The position numbers and the translations under genes were made by a program. Shown here piece after piece: positions 1-8,227 of a DNA stretch of 64,000 bases (the stretch's first letter is position 1; every line of letters starts with the position of its first letter). Location: positions 434,001 to 498,000 of the forward strand of contig NZ_VTTP01000003.1 in NCBI RefSeq assembly GCF_008364845.1, read 5' to 3'. The DNA is from Actinotalea subterranea (GTDB lineage Bacteria; Actinomycetota; Actinomycetes; Actinomycetales; Cellulomonadaceae). The notes under the pieces are model-generated. The model had not been told where the DNA came from and made no database searches. It saw only the letters and a list, made by a program, of their open reading frames with translations.

Positions 1-1629
1 CTCGGCGAGCACGCCGCTGTGCTGACGCGCCTGGTCGCGTGTGGCCCGGGGCATCGCGATGGTCTGCAGGAGCGGCCCGATGTTCGCGAGCTCGGTGTCC
101 GAGAGCACGCGGGCCGCGGACTCGACGGCCCGCTCGGCGCCGACGTGCAGGGCGAGCACGGCGAGCAGCTGGCTGACGTCCATGCGGCGCGCGAGCTCGG
201 AGGACGCGACGTCGCCCTGCTCCCAGCCGGTGAGCAGCGCGACCGGCCCGGTGGTGCGGGGTGCGCCGGTGGCCGCGTCGTCGGGCTGCGCCGCGTCGTC
301 GACGTGGAGGCTGCTGTCCGTGCGGAGCGCGCCCTCGGCGGCGTCGGCGCTCGCGGTCGGCTCGAGGTCGATGAGCACGACGTCGGACGTGAGGGCGCGG
401 TGCGCGAGGCCCGCCTGGTGGGCGATCCGCAGCTGCTCCCAGACGGCGTCGAGCACCTCGTCGGTGACCTGCTCCGCGGGGACGTCACGCAGGGGGACGG
501 CGCCGTGGGCGTGCTGCTGGACGAGGATCATCGAGTCCTCGGCCTCGGCGAGGGCGAGGAGCCGGGGCGTGCGCACCCCGGCGGACCATGCGGCGTACGC
601 GAGGAGCGCCGCGCGCTCGGCCGCCTGGCGCAGCGAGACGACGCCGCGCCCGTCGATCCCGCGCAGGCGCAGGGAACGCCAGAACCGGGCGAGCGTGCCG
701 ACGACCTGCCGGTCGCCGTCGAGCACGACGACGTCGAGCCGCTCGCCCTCGGTCGTGGTCATCGCGTAGACGCGGTTGTCGCCGTAGCGGGTGATCGCGA
801 CGGCGGCGAGGTCCATGGCGAGCGCCTCGTCGCCCTGGGGGTGGTCGGCGGCGACGTCGCGGACGCGGACGAGGCGTGCCGGGGCGAACCCGGTGCGGCG
901 GATGCCGTCGACGAGCGCGGAGCCGTAGGCGCGCTCGCTCTGGACGCCGGAGACGTACCGCACGGCCTGCCCGACGAGGCGGCCGAGCAGCACGGTCATG
1001 AGGGCGCCCGGGAGGGTGATGAGGCCGGTGATGAGCGCGACGCCGAGGCCCAGCCACAGGAGGTTCCACGACCAGCCGAGCGTGCGGCGGCGGCCGCGGC
1101 TGCCGGCGACGGTGAGGAGCGCCGCGGTGCCGGTGAGCAGCGCGGGGATGGTGACGAGCGACTCGCCGCGGCTGCGGTTCCACACGGTGAACGGCAGGCG
1201 CAGCTCGGGTACCGCGAGCTCGGTGAGGAGCCAGGCGGTCAGGAGCGCGACGAGGACCGCGACGACGGCGGCCGCGGCGGCCTCGACGGCGTGCCGCATC
1301 AGGCGGCGCCAGACGAGCTCGGACAGCACGGCGACCGGGGCGATGAACGTGATGATGCCCTCGAGGACCGCGGCGGGGATGAACACGATGCGCTGGACGA
1401 CGGTCTCGAAGCGCTCGACGTCCTCGGTCACGCCCGTGGTGGTCCCCTGGGCGTACACGGCGAGCGCGAGGACGGCGGCGATGCCGAGCGCGGAGAGCAC
1501 GACGCCGAGGAGGTCGGCGGGGTGGTGCACGCGGACCGCGGGCGTGTCCACGATCCGCACGCCGTGCTCGGTGTGGGGGCTGCCTCGTCGGCCGAGGCCG
1601 GACAGGCCTTGGCGGGGCAGGCTGGACAT
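1..1629 (-). CDS. flippase-like membrane protein with kinase-like domain (partial, C-terminus beyond window)
   Basis: The reading frame runs from an ATG at 1629 off the left edge, giving 543 residues without a stop. Hydrophobic segments lie around residues 40-60, 77-105, 112-140, 158-175 and 190-235. After about residue 270 comes a soluble stretch resembling a protein-kinase fold, with a catalytic-loop-like HRAL at 410-413 where active kinases have HRD. This layout matches long actinobacterial proteins whose C-terminal half is a lysylphosphatidylglycerol-synthase/AglD-type flippase module; that half would lie outside the window, so the family call is inference. The minus-strand hexamer TAGACT ends 7 bases before the ATG, suggesting a leaderless message and supporting this start. 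Real substrate unknown. Confidence 0.75.
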   Translation of the reverse strand, partial: MSSLPRQGLSGLGRRGSPHTEHGVRIVDTPAVRVHHPADLLGVVLSALGIAAVLALAVYAQGTTTGVTEDVERFETVVQRIVFIPAAVLEGIITFIAPVAVLSELVWRRLMRHAVEAAAAAVVAVLVALLTAWLLTELAVPELRLPFTVWNRSRGESLVTIPALLTGTAALLTVAGSRGRRRTLGWSWNLLWLGLGVALITGLITLPGALMTVLLGRLVGQAVRYVSGVQSERAYGSALVDGIRRTGFAPARLVRVRDVAADHPQGDEALAMDLAAVAITRYGDNRVYAMTTTEGERLDVVVLDGDRQVVGTLARFWRSLRLRGIDGRGVVSLRQAAERAALLAYAAWSAGVRTPRLLALAEAEDSMILVQQHAHGAVPLRDVPAEQVTDEVLDAVWEQLRIAHQAGLAHRALTSDVVLIDLEPTASADAAEGALRTDSSLHVDDAAQPDDAATGAPRTTGPVALLTGWEQGDVASSELARRMDVSQLLAVLALHVGAERAVESAARVLSDTELANIGPLLQTIAMPRATRDQARQHSGVLAE

Positions 1630-1636
1630 GGTCGCG

Positions 1637-1642
1637 AGTCTA
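1637..1642 (-). promoter_or_regulatory. -10 hexamer TAGACT of a leaderless promoter
   Basis: TAGACT on the minus strand lies 7 bases before the ATG at 1629, so the predicted transcript starts at or next to the start codon. No Shine-Dalgarno sequence is visible. Confidence 0.5.
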
Positions 1643-1734
1643 GGGCGGTGGGCCCGCCCGCCCGGGATGGTTTGTCCGCGTGTACCGGTCCGTCCGGGGG
1701 AATCCGGCCGTCGGCGTTCGTGGGCCGCGGTTCT

Positions 1735-1758
1735 CACACCGGCTCCCCCGCCGGTGTG
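1735..1758. promoter_or_regulatory. inverted repeat upstream of nirB promoter
   Basis: Perfect 8-base arms CACACCGG and CCGGTGTG are separated by 8 bases, about 58-80 bases before the TAGCGT hexamer. It could be an activator or repressor site for the nitrite operon; the binding protein is not identifiable from sequence. Confidence 0.4.
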
Positions 1759-1815
1759 CGGGAAAGGTTGCGCGCGCGTAATCACACGGCACCCGCCGTC
1801 GAAACACCGGGTTCC

Positions 1816-1821
1816 TAGCGT
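1816..1821 (+). promoter_or_regulatory. -10-like hexamer TAGCGT for nirB operon
   Basis: TAGCGT fits the TANNNT pattern seen at other starts in this window. If used, the nirB message has a leader of roughly 185 bases to the GTG at 2013, or about 35 bases to the alternative ATG at 1863. Confidence 0.35.
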
Positions 1822-2012
1822 CGACCTCCACGGCCCGTCCGGGTCGCGGCGGGAGGCCAGCCATGGGTGACGACCTGATCGACGGCGTGACAGAGCCGAA
1901 ACACACGGAGACCACCGGGGAAACCCGCGCTGCCTACCGTCGTGACCCCGAGGTCGATCCGGTGCCCGCTCCGGGCACCGGCGCCCTCGGCGCCCGGCAG
2001 GAGGGGGAACCG

Positions 2013-4625
2013 GTGACCAAGCACCTCGTGGTGGTCGGTGGCGGCATGGTCGCCCACCGGCTCGTCGAGGCGCTGCGGGACCGCGACCCCGCCGGGACCT
2101 GGCGCGTGACCGTCTACGCCGAGGAGCCCCGCGCGCCGTACGACAGGGTCGCGCTCACGAGCTACTTCTCCGGCCGCGACCCCGCCGACCTCGCGCTCGG
2201 CTCGCCCGAGCTGTGGGCCGACCCGCTCGTCGACCTGCACCGCGACACGCGCGTCACGGCCGTCGACCGGGCCGCGCGCACGGTCACGGCCCACCGCAAC
2301 GACACCGGCCACGTCACGACCGACCACTACGACGCGCTCGTGCTCGCGACCGGCTCGTCGGCCGCCGTGCCACCCATCGACGGCGCCGACCTGCCCGGCG
2401 TGTTCGTGTACCGGACGGTCGACGACGTCGCGGCCCTGCGCGGCTGGGTGCAGCAGCAGGCCGAGCGGTGGGCCCGGCCCGTCCGGGGCGCCGTCGTCGG
2501 CGGCGGTCTGCTCGGCCTCGAGGCGGCCGGCGCGCTCCAGGCCCTCGGCGCCGCGAGCACCGTGATCCAGTACGGCCCGCGCCTGATGCCGCTCCAGGTC
2601 GACGAGGGCGGCGGCGAGGCGCTGCGCCGGCTCATCAACGCCAAGGGTGTCGCCGTCCGGCTCAACACGTCGACGACCCGCATCCGCCCCGGCCGCGACG
2701 GGAACGCCCGGCGCATGGACTTCGCGGACGGCGGACGGCTCGACGTCGACGTCGTGGTCCTCGCGACCGGCGTGCGGCCCCGCGACGAGCTCGCCCGCGC
2801 CGCGGACCTGCCCGTCGGCGAGCGCGGCGGCGTCGTCGTCGACGAGGCGTGCCGCACCGCCGACCCGCACGTGTGGGCCGTCGGCGAGGTGGCGTGCATC
2901 GACGGCGCCTGCATCGGGCTCGTCGCACCCGGGTACGCGATGGCCGAGGTCGTCGTCGACCGGCTGCTCGGCGGCGCCGCCGTGTTCCCGGGCGCCGACA
3001 CGGCGACCAAGCTCAAGCTCTCCGGGGTCGACGTCGCGAGCTTCGGCGACGCGTTCGCGCACACCCCGGGCGCGCTCGAGCTCGTGCACGCCGACCCCGT
3101 CGCCGGCCTCTACACCAAGCTCGTGCTGTCCGACGACGCCGCGACCCTCCTCGGCGGCGTCCTCGTCGGCGACGCGTCCGCGTACGCGTCGCTGCGGCCC
3201 ATGCTCGGCCGACGGCTCGAGGGCGACCCCGGCGCCTACCTTCTGCCCGAGGGCGCGGGCGCCGTCGGACGACCCCAGACCACGCTGCCCGACGACGCCG
3301 CGGTCTGCTCGTGCAACAACGTCACCGCGGGCACGGTCCGCGCCGCCGTGACCGAGCACGGCTGCACCGACCTCGCCGGGGTCAAGGCGTGCACGCGTGC
3401 GGGGACGAGCTGCGGCTCCTGCCTGCCGCTCGTGAAGAAGCTCATGACGACCGAGCTCGAGCGTGCGGGCGTCACCGTGAGCACCGCCCTGTGCGAGCAC
3501 GTCGAGCTGTCCCGCGCGCAGCTCTTCGACGCCGTGCGCGTCACGGGGCTGCGCACGTTCAGCGAGATCCTCGCCAAGCACGGCCGGCCCGGCCTCGACC
3601 CCGCGGCGCGCGGCTGCGACATCTGCAAGCCCGTCGTCGCCTCGATCCTCGGGTCCCTCGGCGTCGGGCACGTCCTGGACGGCGAGACCGCGACGCTTCA
3701 GGACACCAACGACCACGTGATGGCGAACCTGCAGAAGGACGGCTCGTACTCCGTGGTCCCGCGCATGCCCGGCGGCGAGGTCACCCCGGAGGGGCTCATC
3801 GCGGTCGGCGAGGTCGCCCGGGACTTCGGGCTCTACACGAAGATCACCGGCGGGCAGCGCATCGACATGTTCGGCGCGCGCATCGAGCAGCTCCCGCACA
3901 TCTGGCGGCGGCTCGTGGACGCCGGGTTCGAGTCCGGGCACGCGTACGGCAAGTCGCTGCGCACCGTGAAGTCGTGCGTCGGGTCCACGTGGTGCCGGTT
4001 CGGCGTCCAGGACTCCACGGCGCTCGCCGTCGAGCTCGAGCTCCGCTACCGCGGGCTTCGCGCGCCGCACAAGTTCAAGCTCGGCGTCTCTGGCTGCGCA
4101 CGCGAGTGCGCGGAGGCGCGCGCCAAGGACGTCGGCATCATCGCGACCGACAAGGGGTGGAACGTCTACGTGGGCGGCAACGGCGGGTTCACGCCGCGGC
4201 ACGCCCAGCTGCTCGCCGAGGACCTCGACACCGCGACCCTGATCCGGACCGTCGACCGCTTCCTCATGTACTACGTGCGCACGGCCGACCGGCTCCAGCG
4301 CACCGCGCCGTGGATCGAGGAGGTCGAGGGCGGCCTCGACGGCGTCCGCGCCGTCGTGCTCGAGGACAGCCTCGGGATCGCCGCCGACCTCGACGCCGCG
4401 ATGGCCGCCCACGTCGAGGGGTACGCCGACGAGTGGGCGGCCACGCTCGCGGACCCGCACAAGCTCGCGCGGTTCGCGTCCTTCGTCAACGCGCCGACGA
4501 CGCCCGACCCGTCGCTCGCGTACGTCGCCGAGCGCGGGCAGGTACGCCCCGCGACGCCGGCCGAGCGGGCCGACGCGGCCAGGCCCGTGCTCGTCGCCGG
4601 GACGACCCTGGCGGTGCGGCGATGA
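2013..4625 (+). CDS. nirB: assimilatory nitrite reductase [NAD(P)H], large subunit
   Basis: Cytoplasmic enzyme reducing nitrite to ammonium with six electrons from NAD(P)H. From the GTG at 2013 it has 870 residues, the usual length. It opens with an FAD-binding GGG motif, continues with a pyridine-nucleotide oxidoreductase fold, then a BFD-like [2Fe-2S] domain (CSC at 432-434, later CTRAGTSCGSC) and a sirohaem/[4Fe-4S] domain with C655, C661, C695 and C699 in the classical C-X5-C...C-X3-C spacing. AGGAGGGGG at 1999-2007 lies 5 bases before the GTG. An in-frame ATG at 1863 has its own GGGAGG at 1851-1856 and would add 50 residues not expected in the family. The stop overlaps the nirD start. 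Confidence 0.95.
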   Translation: MTKHLVVVGGGMVAHRLVEALRDRDPAGTWRVTVYAEEPRAPYDRVALTSYFSGRDPADLALGSPELWADPLVDLHRDTRVTAVDRAARTVTAHRNDTGHVTTDHYDALVLATGSSAAVPPIDGADLPGVFVYRTVDDVAALRGWVQQQAERWARPVRGAVVGGGLLGLEAAGALQALGAASTVIQYGPRLMPLQVDEGGGEALRRLINAKGVAVRLNTSTTRIRPGRDGNARRMDFADGGRLDVDVVVLATGVRPRDELARAADLPVGERGGVVVDEACRTADPHVWAVGEVACIDGACIGLVAPGYAMAEVVVDRLLGGAAVFPGADTATKLKLSGVDVASFGDAFAHTPGALELVHADPVAGLYTKLVLSDDAATLLGGVLVGDASAYASLRPMLGRRLEGDPGAYLLPEGAGAVGRPQTTLPDDAAVCSCNNVTAGTVRAAVTEHGCTDLAGVKACTRAGTSCGSCLPLVKKLMTTELERAGVTVSTALCEHVELSRAQLFDAVRVTGLRTFSEILAKHGRPGLDPAARGCDICKPVVASILGSLGVGHVLDGETATLQDTNDHVMANLQKDGSYSVVPRMPGGEVTPEGLIAVGEVARDFGLYTKITGGQRIDMFGARIEQLPHIWRRLVDAGFESGHAYGKSLRTVKSCVGSTWCRFGVQDSTALAVELELRYRGLRAPHKFKLGVSGCARECAEARAKDVGIIATDKGWNVYVGGNGGFTPRHAQLLAEDLDTATLIRTVDRFLMYYVRTADRLQRTAPWIEEVEGGLDGVRAVVLEDSLGIAADLDAAMAAHVEGYADEWAATLADPHKLARFASFVNAPTTPDPSLAYVAERGQVRPATPAERADAARPVLVAGTTLAVRR

Positions 4626-4990
4626 CCGCGGCGACCTCCCGCACCTGGACGGCCGTGTGCCGGCTCGAGGACCTCGTGCCCGAGCGCGGGGCCGCAGCCC
4701 TCGTCGAGGGTGAGCAGGTCGCGCTCTTCCGGCTCCTCGACGACCGGGTCCTCGCCGTGCAGCAGCTCGACCCGTTCAGCGGCGCGTACGTCCTGGCGCG
4801 CGGCATCGTCGGGTCCCGGGGGACCGCGGCGACGGTCGCGTCGCCCATGTACAAGCAGGTGTTCGACCTCGCGACGGGCACGTGCCTCGACGCGGTCGGC
4901 CGCACGCCCGTGGACGGGCACGGCGCGGACCTGCGCACGTGGCCCGTGAGCGTCGTCGACGGCACCGTCCTCGTCGGGGGCCCGTCGTGA
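4622..4990 (+). CDS. nirD: nitrite reductase small subunit, Rieske-like fold
   Basis: Encodes 122 residues starting at an ATG that overlaps the nirB stop (ATGA), so translation is probably coupled. The sequence matches NirD: a small Rieske-fold subunit lacking the cysteine/histidine cluster ligands, with the typical VASPMYKQVFDLATGTCL stretch where a Rieske protein would bind iron-sulphur. It partners NirB in nitrite reduction. Its stop overlaps the GTG of the next gene, placing it in the nitrite-sirohaem operon. Confidence 0.93.
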   Translation: MTAATSRTWTAVCRLEDLVPERGAAALVEGEQVALFRLLDDRVLAVQQLDPFSGAYVLARGIVGSRGTAATVASPMYKQVFDLATGTCLDAVGRTPVDGHGADLRTWPVSVVDGTVLVGGPS

Positions 4991-6225
4991 CGACGCTCCT
5001 GGGGATCGAGCTCGACGGGCGTCGCGTCGTCGTCGCCGGCGGCGGGCCCGTCGCGGCCCGCCGGGTGCGCAGCATGCGCCTCGCGGGCGCGGACGTGCTG
5101 GTCGTGGCCCCGCAGCTGTGCGAGGAGCTCGCAGAGCTCGCCGAGGACCGGGTCATCCGCTGGCGGTGCGGCGAGGTGCGCGAGGGCGACCTCGACGGCG
5201 CGTGGCTCGTCCACACCGCGACCGGCGACCGCGCGGTGGACGCCGCCGTCGCGGCGTGGTCGCAGGAGCGGCGCACCTGGTGCGTCGCGGCGGGCGACGT
5301 CGCGACCGGCACCGCGCGCACGCCCACGACGACGCAGACGGGCGAGGTGCTCGTCGGCGTCGTGTCGACGGGTGCGGCCGACCCCGTCCGCAGCCGCACG
5401 GTCCGTGACCAGCTCGCCGAGGTGCTCCGGTCCGGGGGAGCGGACCTGCGGGCCCGGCGAGGCGGGTCCGCCTCGACACCGGCCGGACGCATGGGCCGCG
5501 TCGTCCTCGTGGGCGGCGGTCCCGGGGACGTGGACCTGCTGACCCTGCGGGGCAGGCGCGCGCTCGCGGAGGCCGACGTGGTCGTCACGGACCGCTTGGG
5601 CCCCCTCGGGGTGCTCGACGAGCTCGCCGCGGGCGTCGAGGTGGTCCACGTCGGCAAGACGCCCGGGCACCACCCGGTGCCGCAGCACGAGATCGAGCGG
5701 ATCCTCGTCGAGCGGGCGCAGCGCGGGCAGGTGGTCGTGCGGCTCAAGGGCGGGGACCCGTTCGTCTTCGGCCGCGGCGGCGAAGAGGTCGTCGCGTGCC
5801 ACGAGGCCGGCGTGCCCGTCGAGGTCGTGCCGGGCGTGAGCAGCGCGATGTCCGTGCCGGCGCTCGCGGGCATCCCCCTGACCCACCGCGGGATCACGAC
5901 GTCGTTCCACGTGCTCTCGGGCCACGAGGGCCTGACGCCCGCGGCGCGGCAGGTGCTGCACGACGGCGCGACGCTCGTCGTCCTCATGGGCGTCTCGATG
6001 CTGCCCGCGATGGTCGCCGAGGCGCTCGCGGACGGCGTGGACCCCGCGCTCCCGGTCGCGATCGTCGAGAACGGCTCGACCCCGCGGCAGCGTGTCACCC
6101 GCGCGCCCCTGGCCGAGGTCGTCGCGCGCGCCGAGGCCGTCGGCGTGCGCGCCCCCGCCGTGATCGTGCTGGGCCGCGTGGCCGCCGAGGGGCTCCTGGA
6201 CCGGGCGGCGGACCCCGATGGCTGA
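4987..6225 (+). CDS. cysG: sirohaem synthase: precorrin-2 dehydrogenase / uroporphyrinogen-III C-methyltransferase fusion
   Basis: A 412-residue fusion starting at GTG 4987, which overlaps the nirD stop. Residues 1 to about 150 form an NAD-binding precorrin-2 dehydrogenase-like domain (VVVAGGGPVAARRV). From about 165 on it is an SAM-dependent uroporphyrinogen-III methyltransferase, with GGGPGDVDLLTL near its start and the family motif RLKGGDPFVFGRGGEE. It converts uroporphyrinogen III to precorrin-2 and probably to sirohydrochlorin, the precursor of the NirB cofactor. The middle domain of enterobacterial CysG that chelates iron is not obvious; the separate chelatase at 7333 probably supplies that step. 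The symbol is by analogy. Confidence 0.88.
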   Translation: MTTLLGIELDGRRVVVAGGGPVAARRVRSMRLAGADVLVVAPQLCEELAELAEDRVIRWRCGEVREGDLDGAWLVHTATGDRAVDAAVAAWSQERRTWCVAAGDVATGTARTPTTTQTGEVLVGVVSTGAADPVRSRTVRDQLAEVLRSGGADLRARRGGSASTPAGRMGRVVLVGGGPGDVDLLTLRGRRALAEADVVVTDRLGPLGVLDELAAGVEVVHVGKTPGHHPVPQHEIERILVERAQRGQVVVRLKGGDPFVFGRGGEEVVACHEAGVPVEVVPGVSSAMSVPALAGIPLTHRGITTSFHVLSGHEGLTPAARQVLHDGATLVVLMGVSMLPAMVAEALADGVDPALPVAIVENGSTPRQRVTRAPLAEVVARAEAVGVRAPAVIVLGRVAAEGLLDRAADPDG

Positions 6226-7336
6226 GCCGATCAGCCAGACGATGGCCGGGTGCGTCGTGCTCGTGACGGCCGACCGCCGCTCGGGCGAGCTGGGTGCCGC
6301 CCTCGCCCGCCGGGGCGCGACCGTCCGCCACGCGCCGGCGATGAGCATGGTGCCCCACACCGACGACGCCGCCCTCGCCCAGGGCACGCGCGAGGTCATC
6401 GCTCAGCCGCCCGACGTCGTCGTCGTCACCACCGGCATCGGGTTCCGGGGCTGGACCGAGGCGGCCGACGCCGTCGGGCTCCTCGACGCGCTGCTCGACG
6501 TGCTCGGCCGCGCCCGCATCGTCGCGCGGGGACCCAAGGCCCGCGGGGCGATCCAGGCCGCGGGCCTCCAGGCCGACTGGGTCGCGGAGTCCGAGACGTC
6601 CGCCGAGATCGCCGAGGTCCTCCTCGGCGAGGGCGTCGCGGGGATGCGCATCGCCGTGCAGCACCACGGTGCGGGCGCGGACGGGCTCGACGCCGCGTTC
6701 GCCGCCGCCGGCGCGCACGTGCAGAGCCTCGTCGTGTACCGCTGGGGCCCGCCGCCCGACCCGGCCGCGCTCGCGGCGTCGGTGCGGTCCGCGGCCGACG
6801 GGGAGGTCGACGTGGTCGTGTTCACGTCCGCACCGGGCGCCGCCGCGTGGCTCGCCGCCGCCGACGACGCGGACGTCCGCGCCCCGTTGCGCCGCCGGTT
6901 CACCGACGGCGGGCTCCTCGCCGCCGCCGTCGGGCCCGTGACGGCGAAGCCGCTCGTCGAGGCCGGGATCACGCCCCTGATCCCCGACCGCGGACGCCTC
7001 GGCTCGCTCGTCCGCGCGCTCGTCGCGCACTACGACGACCAGCGCACACGCGCGCTCGCGACCGTCGCCGGGCCGCTCCAGGTGCACCGCGGGGCCGCCG
7101 TCCTCGACGGCCGCGTGCTCGCGCTCTCCCCGACGGGCCTCGAGGTCCTGCGGCTCCTGGCCGACGCGGGCGGTGGCGTCGTCGGGCGCGGCGAGGTCCT
7201 GGCGGCGCTCCCGGGCGACTCGCGTGACCCGCACGCCGCCGAGGTCGCCGTCGCCCGCCTGCGCGAGGCGACGTCACGCGACCTCATCCGCACCGTCGTC
7301 AAGCGCGGCTACCGGCTCGAGACGGTGCCCCGGTGA
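6218..7336 (+). CDS. uroporphyrinogen-III synthase fused to winged-helix DNA-binding domain
   Basis: A 372-residue protein overlapping the previous gene by 8 bases. Residues 1 to about 270 resemble HemD, which closes and flips hydroxymethylbilane to uroporphyrinogen III: weakly conserved, but with the two-lobed pattern and a VVFTSAPGAAAWL segment. From about 285 to the end there is an OmpR/PhoB-type winged helix (HRGAAVLDGRVLALSPTGLE, then a recognition helix and the VVKRGYRLE wing). This fusion is known in Actinobacteria. The domain may make the operon self-regulated by a tetrapyrrole, but that is inference. A second, unfused HemD is encoded at 27477-28547. Confidence 0.85.
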   Translation: MAEPISQTMAGCVVLVTADRRSGELGAALARRGATVRHAPAMSMVPHTDDAALAQGTREVIAQPPDVVVVTTGIGFRGWTEAADAVGLLDALLDVLGRARIVARGPKARGAIQAAGLQADWVAESETSAEIAEVLLGEGVAGMRIAVQHHGAGADGLDAAFAAAGAHVQSLVVYRWGPPPDPAALAASVRSAADGEVDVVVFTSAPGAAAWLAAADDADVRAPLRRRFTDGGLLAAAVGPVTAKPLVEAGITPLIPDRGRLGSLVRALVAHYDDQRTRALATVAGPLQVHRGAAVLDGRVLALSPTGLEVLRLLADAGGGVVGRGEVLAALPGDSRDPHAAEVAVARLREATSRDLIRTVVKRGYRLETVPR

Positions 7337-8142
7337 GCGCGCCGCGCCCCGTGCTCGTCGGGTGCTCCCACGGCACCGCGGACCCCGCGGGACGGGCGAC
7401 GATCCACGCGCTGCTCGCCGACGTCGCGCGGGCGCGGCCGGACGTCGACGTGCGCGAGGCGTTCGTCGACGTCCAGGAGCCGCGCGTCGCGACGGTCGTG
7501 GCCGACGCGCTGGGTGACCGGACCGTGGACGCGCCGTCCGTGGTCGTCGTGCCGCTCCTCCTGTCCGGCGGCTTCCACGTGCACGTCGACATCGCGCAGG
7601 CCGTCGGGGGGACCCGTGCGGTCGCGGCCGCACCCCTCGGGCCCGACCCGCGCCTCGTCGAGCTGCTCGACGCGCGGCTCGCGCAGGCCGGCGCCGTCGA
7701 CGCCGACGCCGTGGTCCTCGCCGCGGCGGGCTCGAGCGACGCGCGCTCCGTGGCGCAGGTCGAGGAGGTGGTGCGCCTGCTCGCCGCGCGCAGGGACGGC
7801 CCGGTCACCGTCGGCTACGGCTCGGCCGCGCACCCCCGCGTGCCCGACGCCGTCGCCGCCGCCCGCGCGGAGGCCGCCCGGCGTGCGGCCGTCACCGGGA
7901 CGCGCTGGAGCGGGCGGGTCGTGATCGCGTCCTACCTGCTCGCGCCCGGCTACTTCCACGACCGGCTCCAGGAGGCCGGAGCCGACCTCGTGACGGCGCC
8001 GCTCGGCCCGGACCCGCGGCTCGCGCGCGTGGTGCGGGCCCGCTACGACGAGGCCCTGCGCGGCCACGGCGTGCAGGGCGAGACCCCGCGTGCGCGCGTG
8101 CCGCGAGCGTCCCGCGTGCCCGCGCCGCTCGGCGGGCGGTGA
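7333..8142 (+). CDS. sirohydrochlorin chelatase, CbiX/SirB type
   Basis: A 269-residue protein starting at GTG 7333, which overlaps the stop of the previous gene. It has two related halves: the first opens with VLVGCSHGTADPAG, carrying the metal-site histidine of the CbiX family, and has LLLSGGFHVHVDI; the second has VIASYLLAPGYFHDRL. These are the histidines expected in class II chelatases. Directly behind nirBD and the precorrin-2 enzyme, it most likely inserts ferrous iron into sirohydrochlorin to make sirohaem for NirB, not cobalt for cobalamin. It closes the operon; the C-terminal 25 residues are Arg/Pro rich and not conserved. Confidence 0.85.
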   Translation: MSAPRPVLVGCSHGTADPAGRATIHALLADVARARPDVDVREAFVDVQEPRVATVVADALGDRTVDAPSVVVVPLLLSGGFHVHVDIAQAVGGTRAVAAAPLGPDPRLVELLDARLAQAGAVDADAVVLAAAGSSDARSVAQVEEVVRLLAARRDGPVTVGYGSAAHPRVPDAVAAARAEAARRAAVTGTRWSGRVVIASYLLAPGYFHDRLQEAGADLVTAPLGPDPRLARVVRARYDEALRGHGVQGETPRARVPRASRVPAPLGGR

Positions 8143-8190
8143 GGGCTCCGGCGCGTCACGGGCGGGCAAGCAGTTGGTCGCCGCCGACCC

Positions 8191-8219
8191 TTGGCCATGT
8201 CGGGGACGAGGACTAGAAT
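8191..8219 (+). promoter_or_regulatory. promoter of Phd/RelE toxin-antitoxin pair
   Basis: TTGGCC (8191-8196) and TAGAAT (8214-8219) are 17 bases apart; the ATG at 8228 follows 8 bases after the -10, predicting a leaderless message. GACTAG and CTGGTC, an imperfect inverted repeat with a 4-base spacer, straddle the -10 and could be the autoregulatory operator. Confidence 0.6.
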
Positions 8220-8227
8220 CCTGGTCT

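Larger units (their letters stand above)
1630..2012. other. intergenic control region between the flippase-like gene and nirB
   Basis: These 383 bases separate two divergent genes. They hold a leftward -10 (1637-1642), an 8-base inverted repeat (1735-1758), a rightward -10-like TAGCGT (1816-1821) and two ribosome binding sites in frame with nirB (1851-1856 and 1999-2007). GC3 of the frame between 1863 and 2012 is lower than in nirB proper, so I treat it as leader, not coding sequence. Confidence 0.6.

Noticed and set aside
1762-1805. GGAAAG, GTAAT and GAAAC elements as GlnR boxes before nirB
   Set aside because: The half-sites do not keep the regular spacing of known GlnR boxes; GlnR control of nirBD is plausible from other actinobacteria but not shown here.
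19-1818. Long plus-strand open frame of 599 codons opposite the flippase-like gene
   Set aside because: Composition is the Arg/Gly/Asp/His-rich pattern of an antisense shadow in very high-GC DNA; the minus frame has membrane spans and ordered GC3.
1815-4460. 881-codon minus-strand frame opposite nirB
   Set aside because: Shadow frame; nirB on the plus strand has all cofactor motifs.
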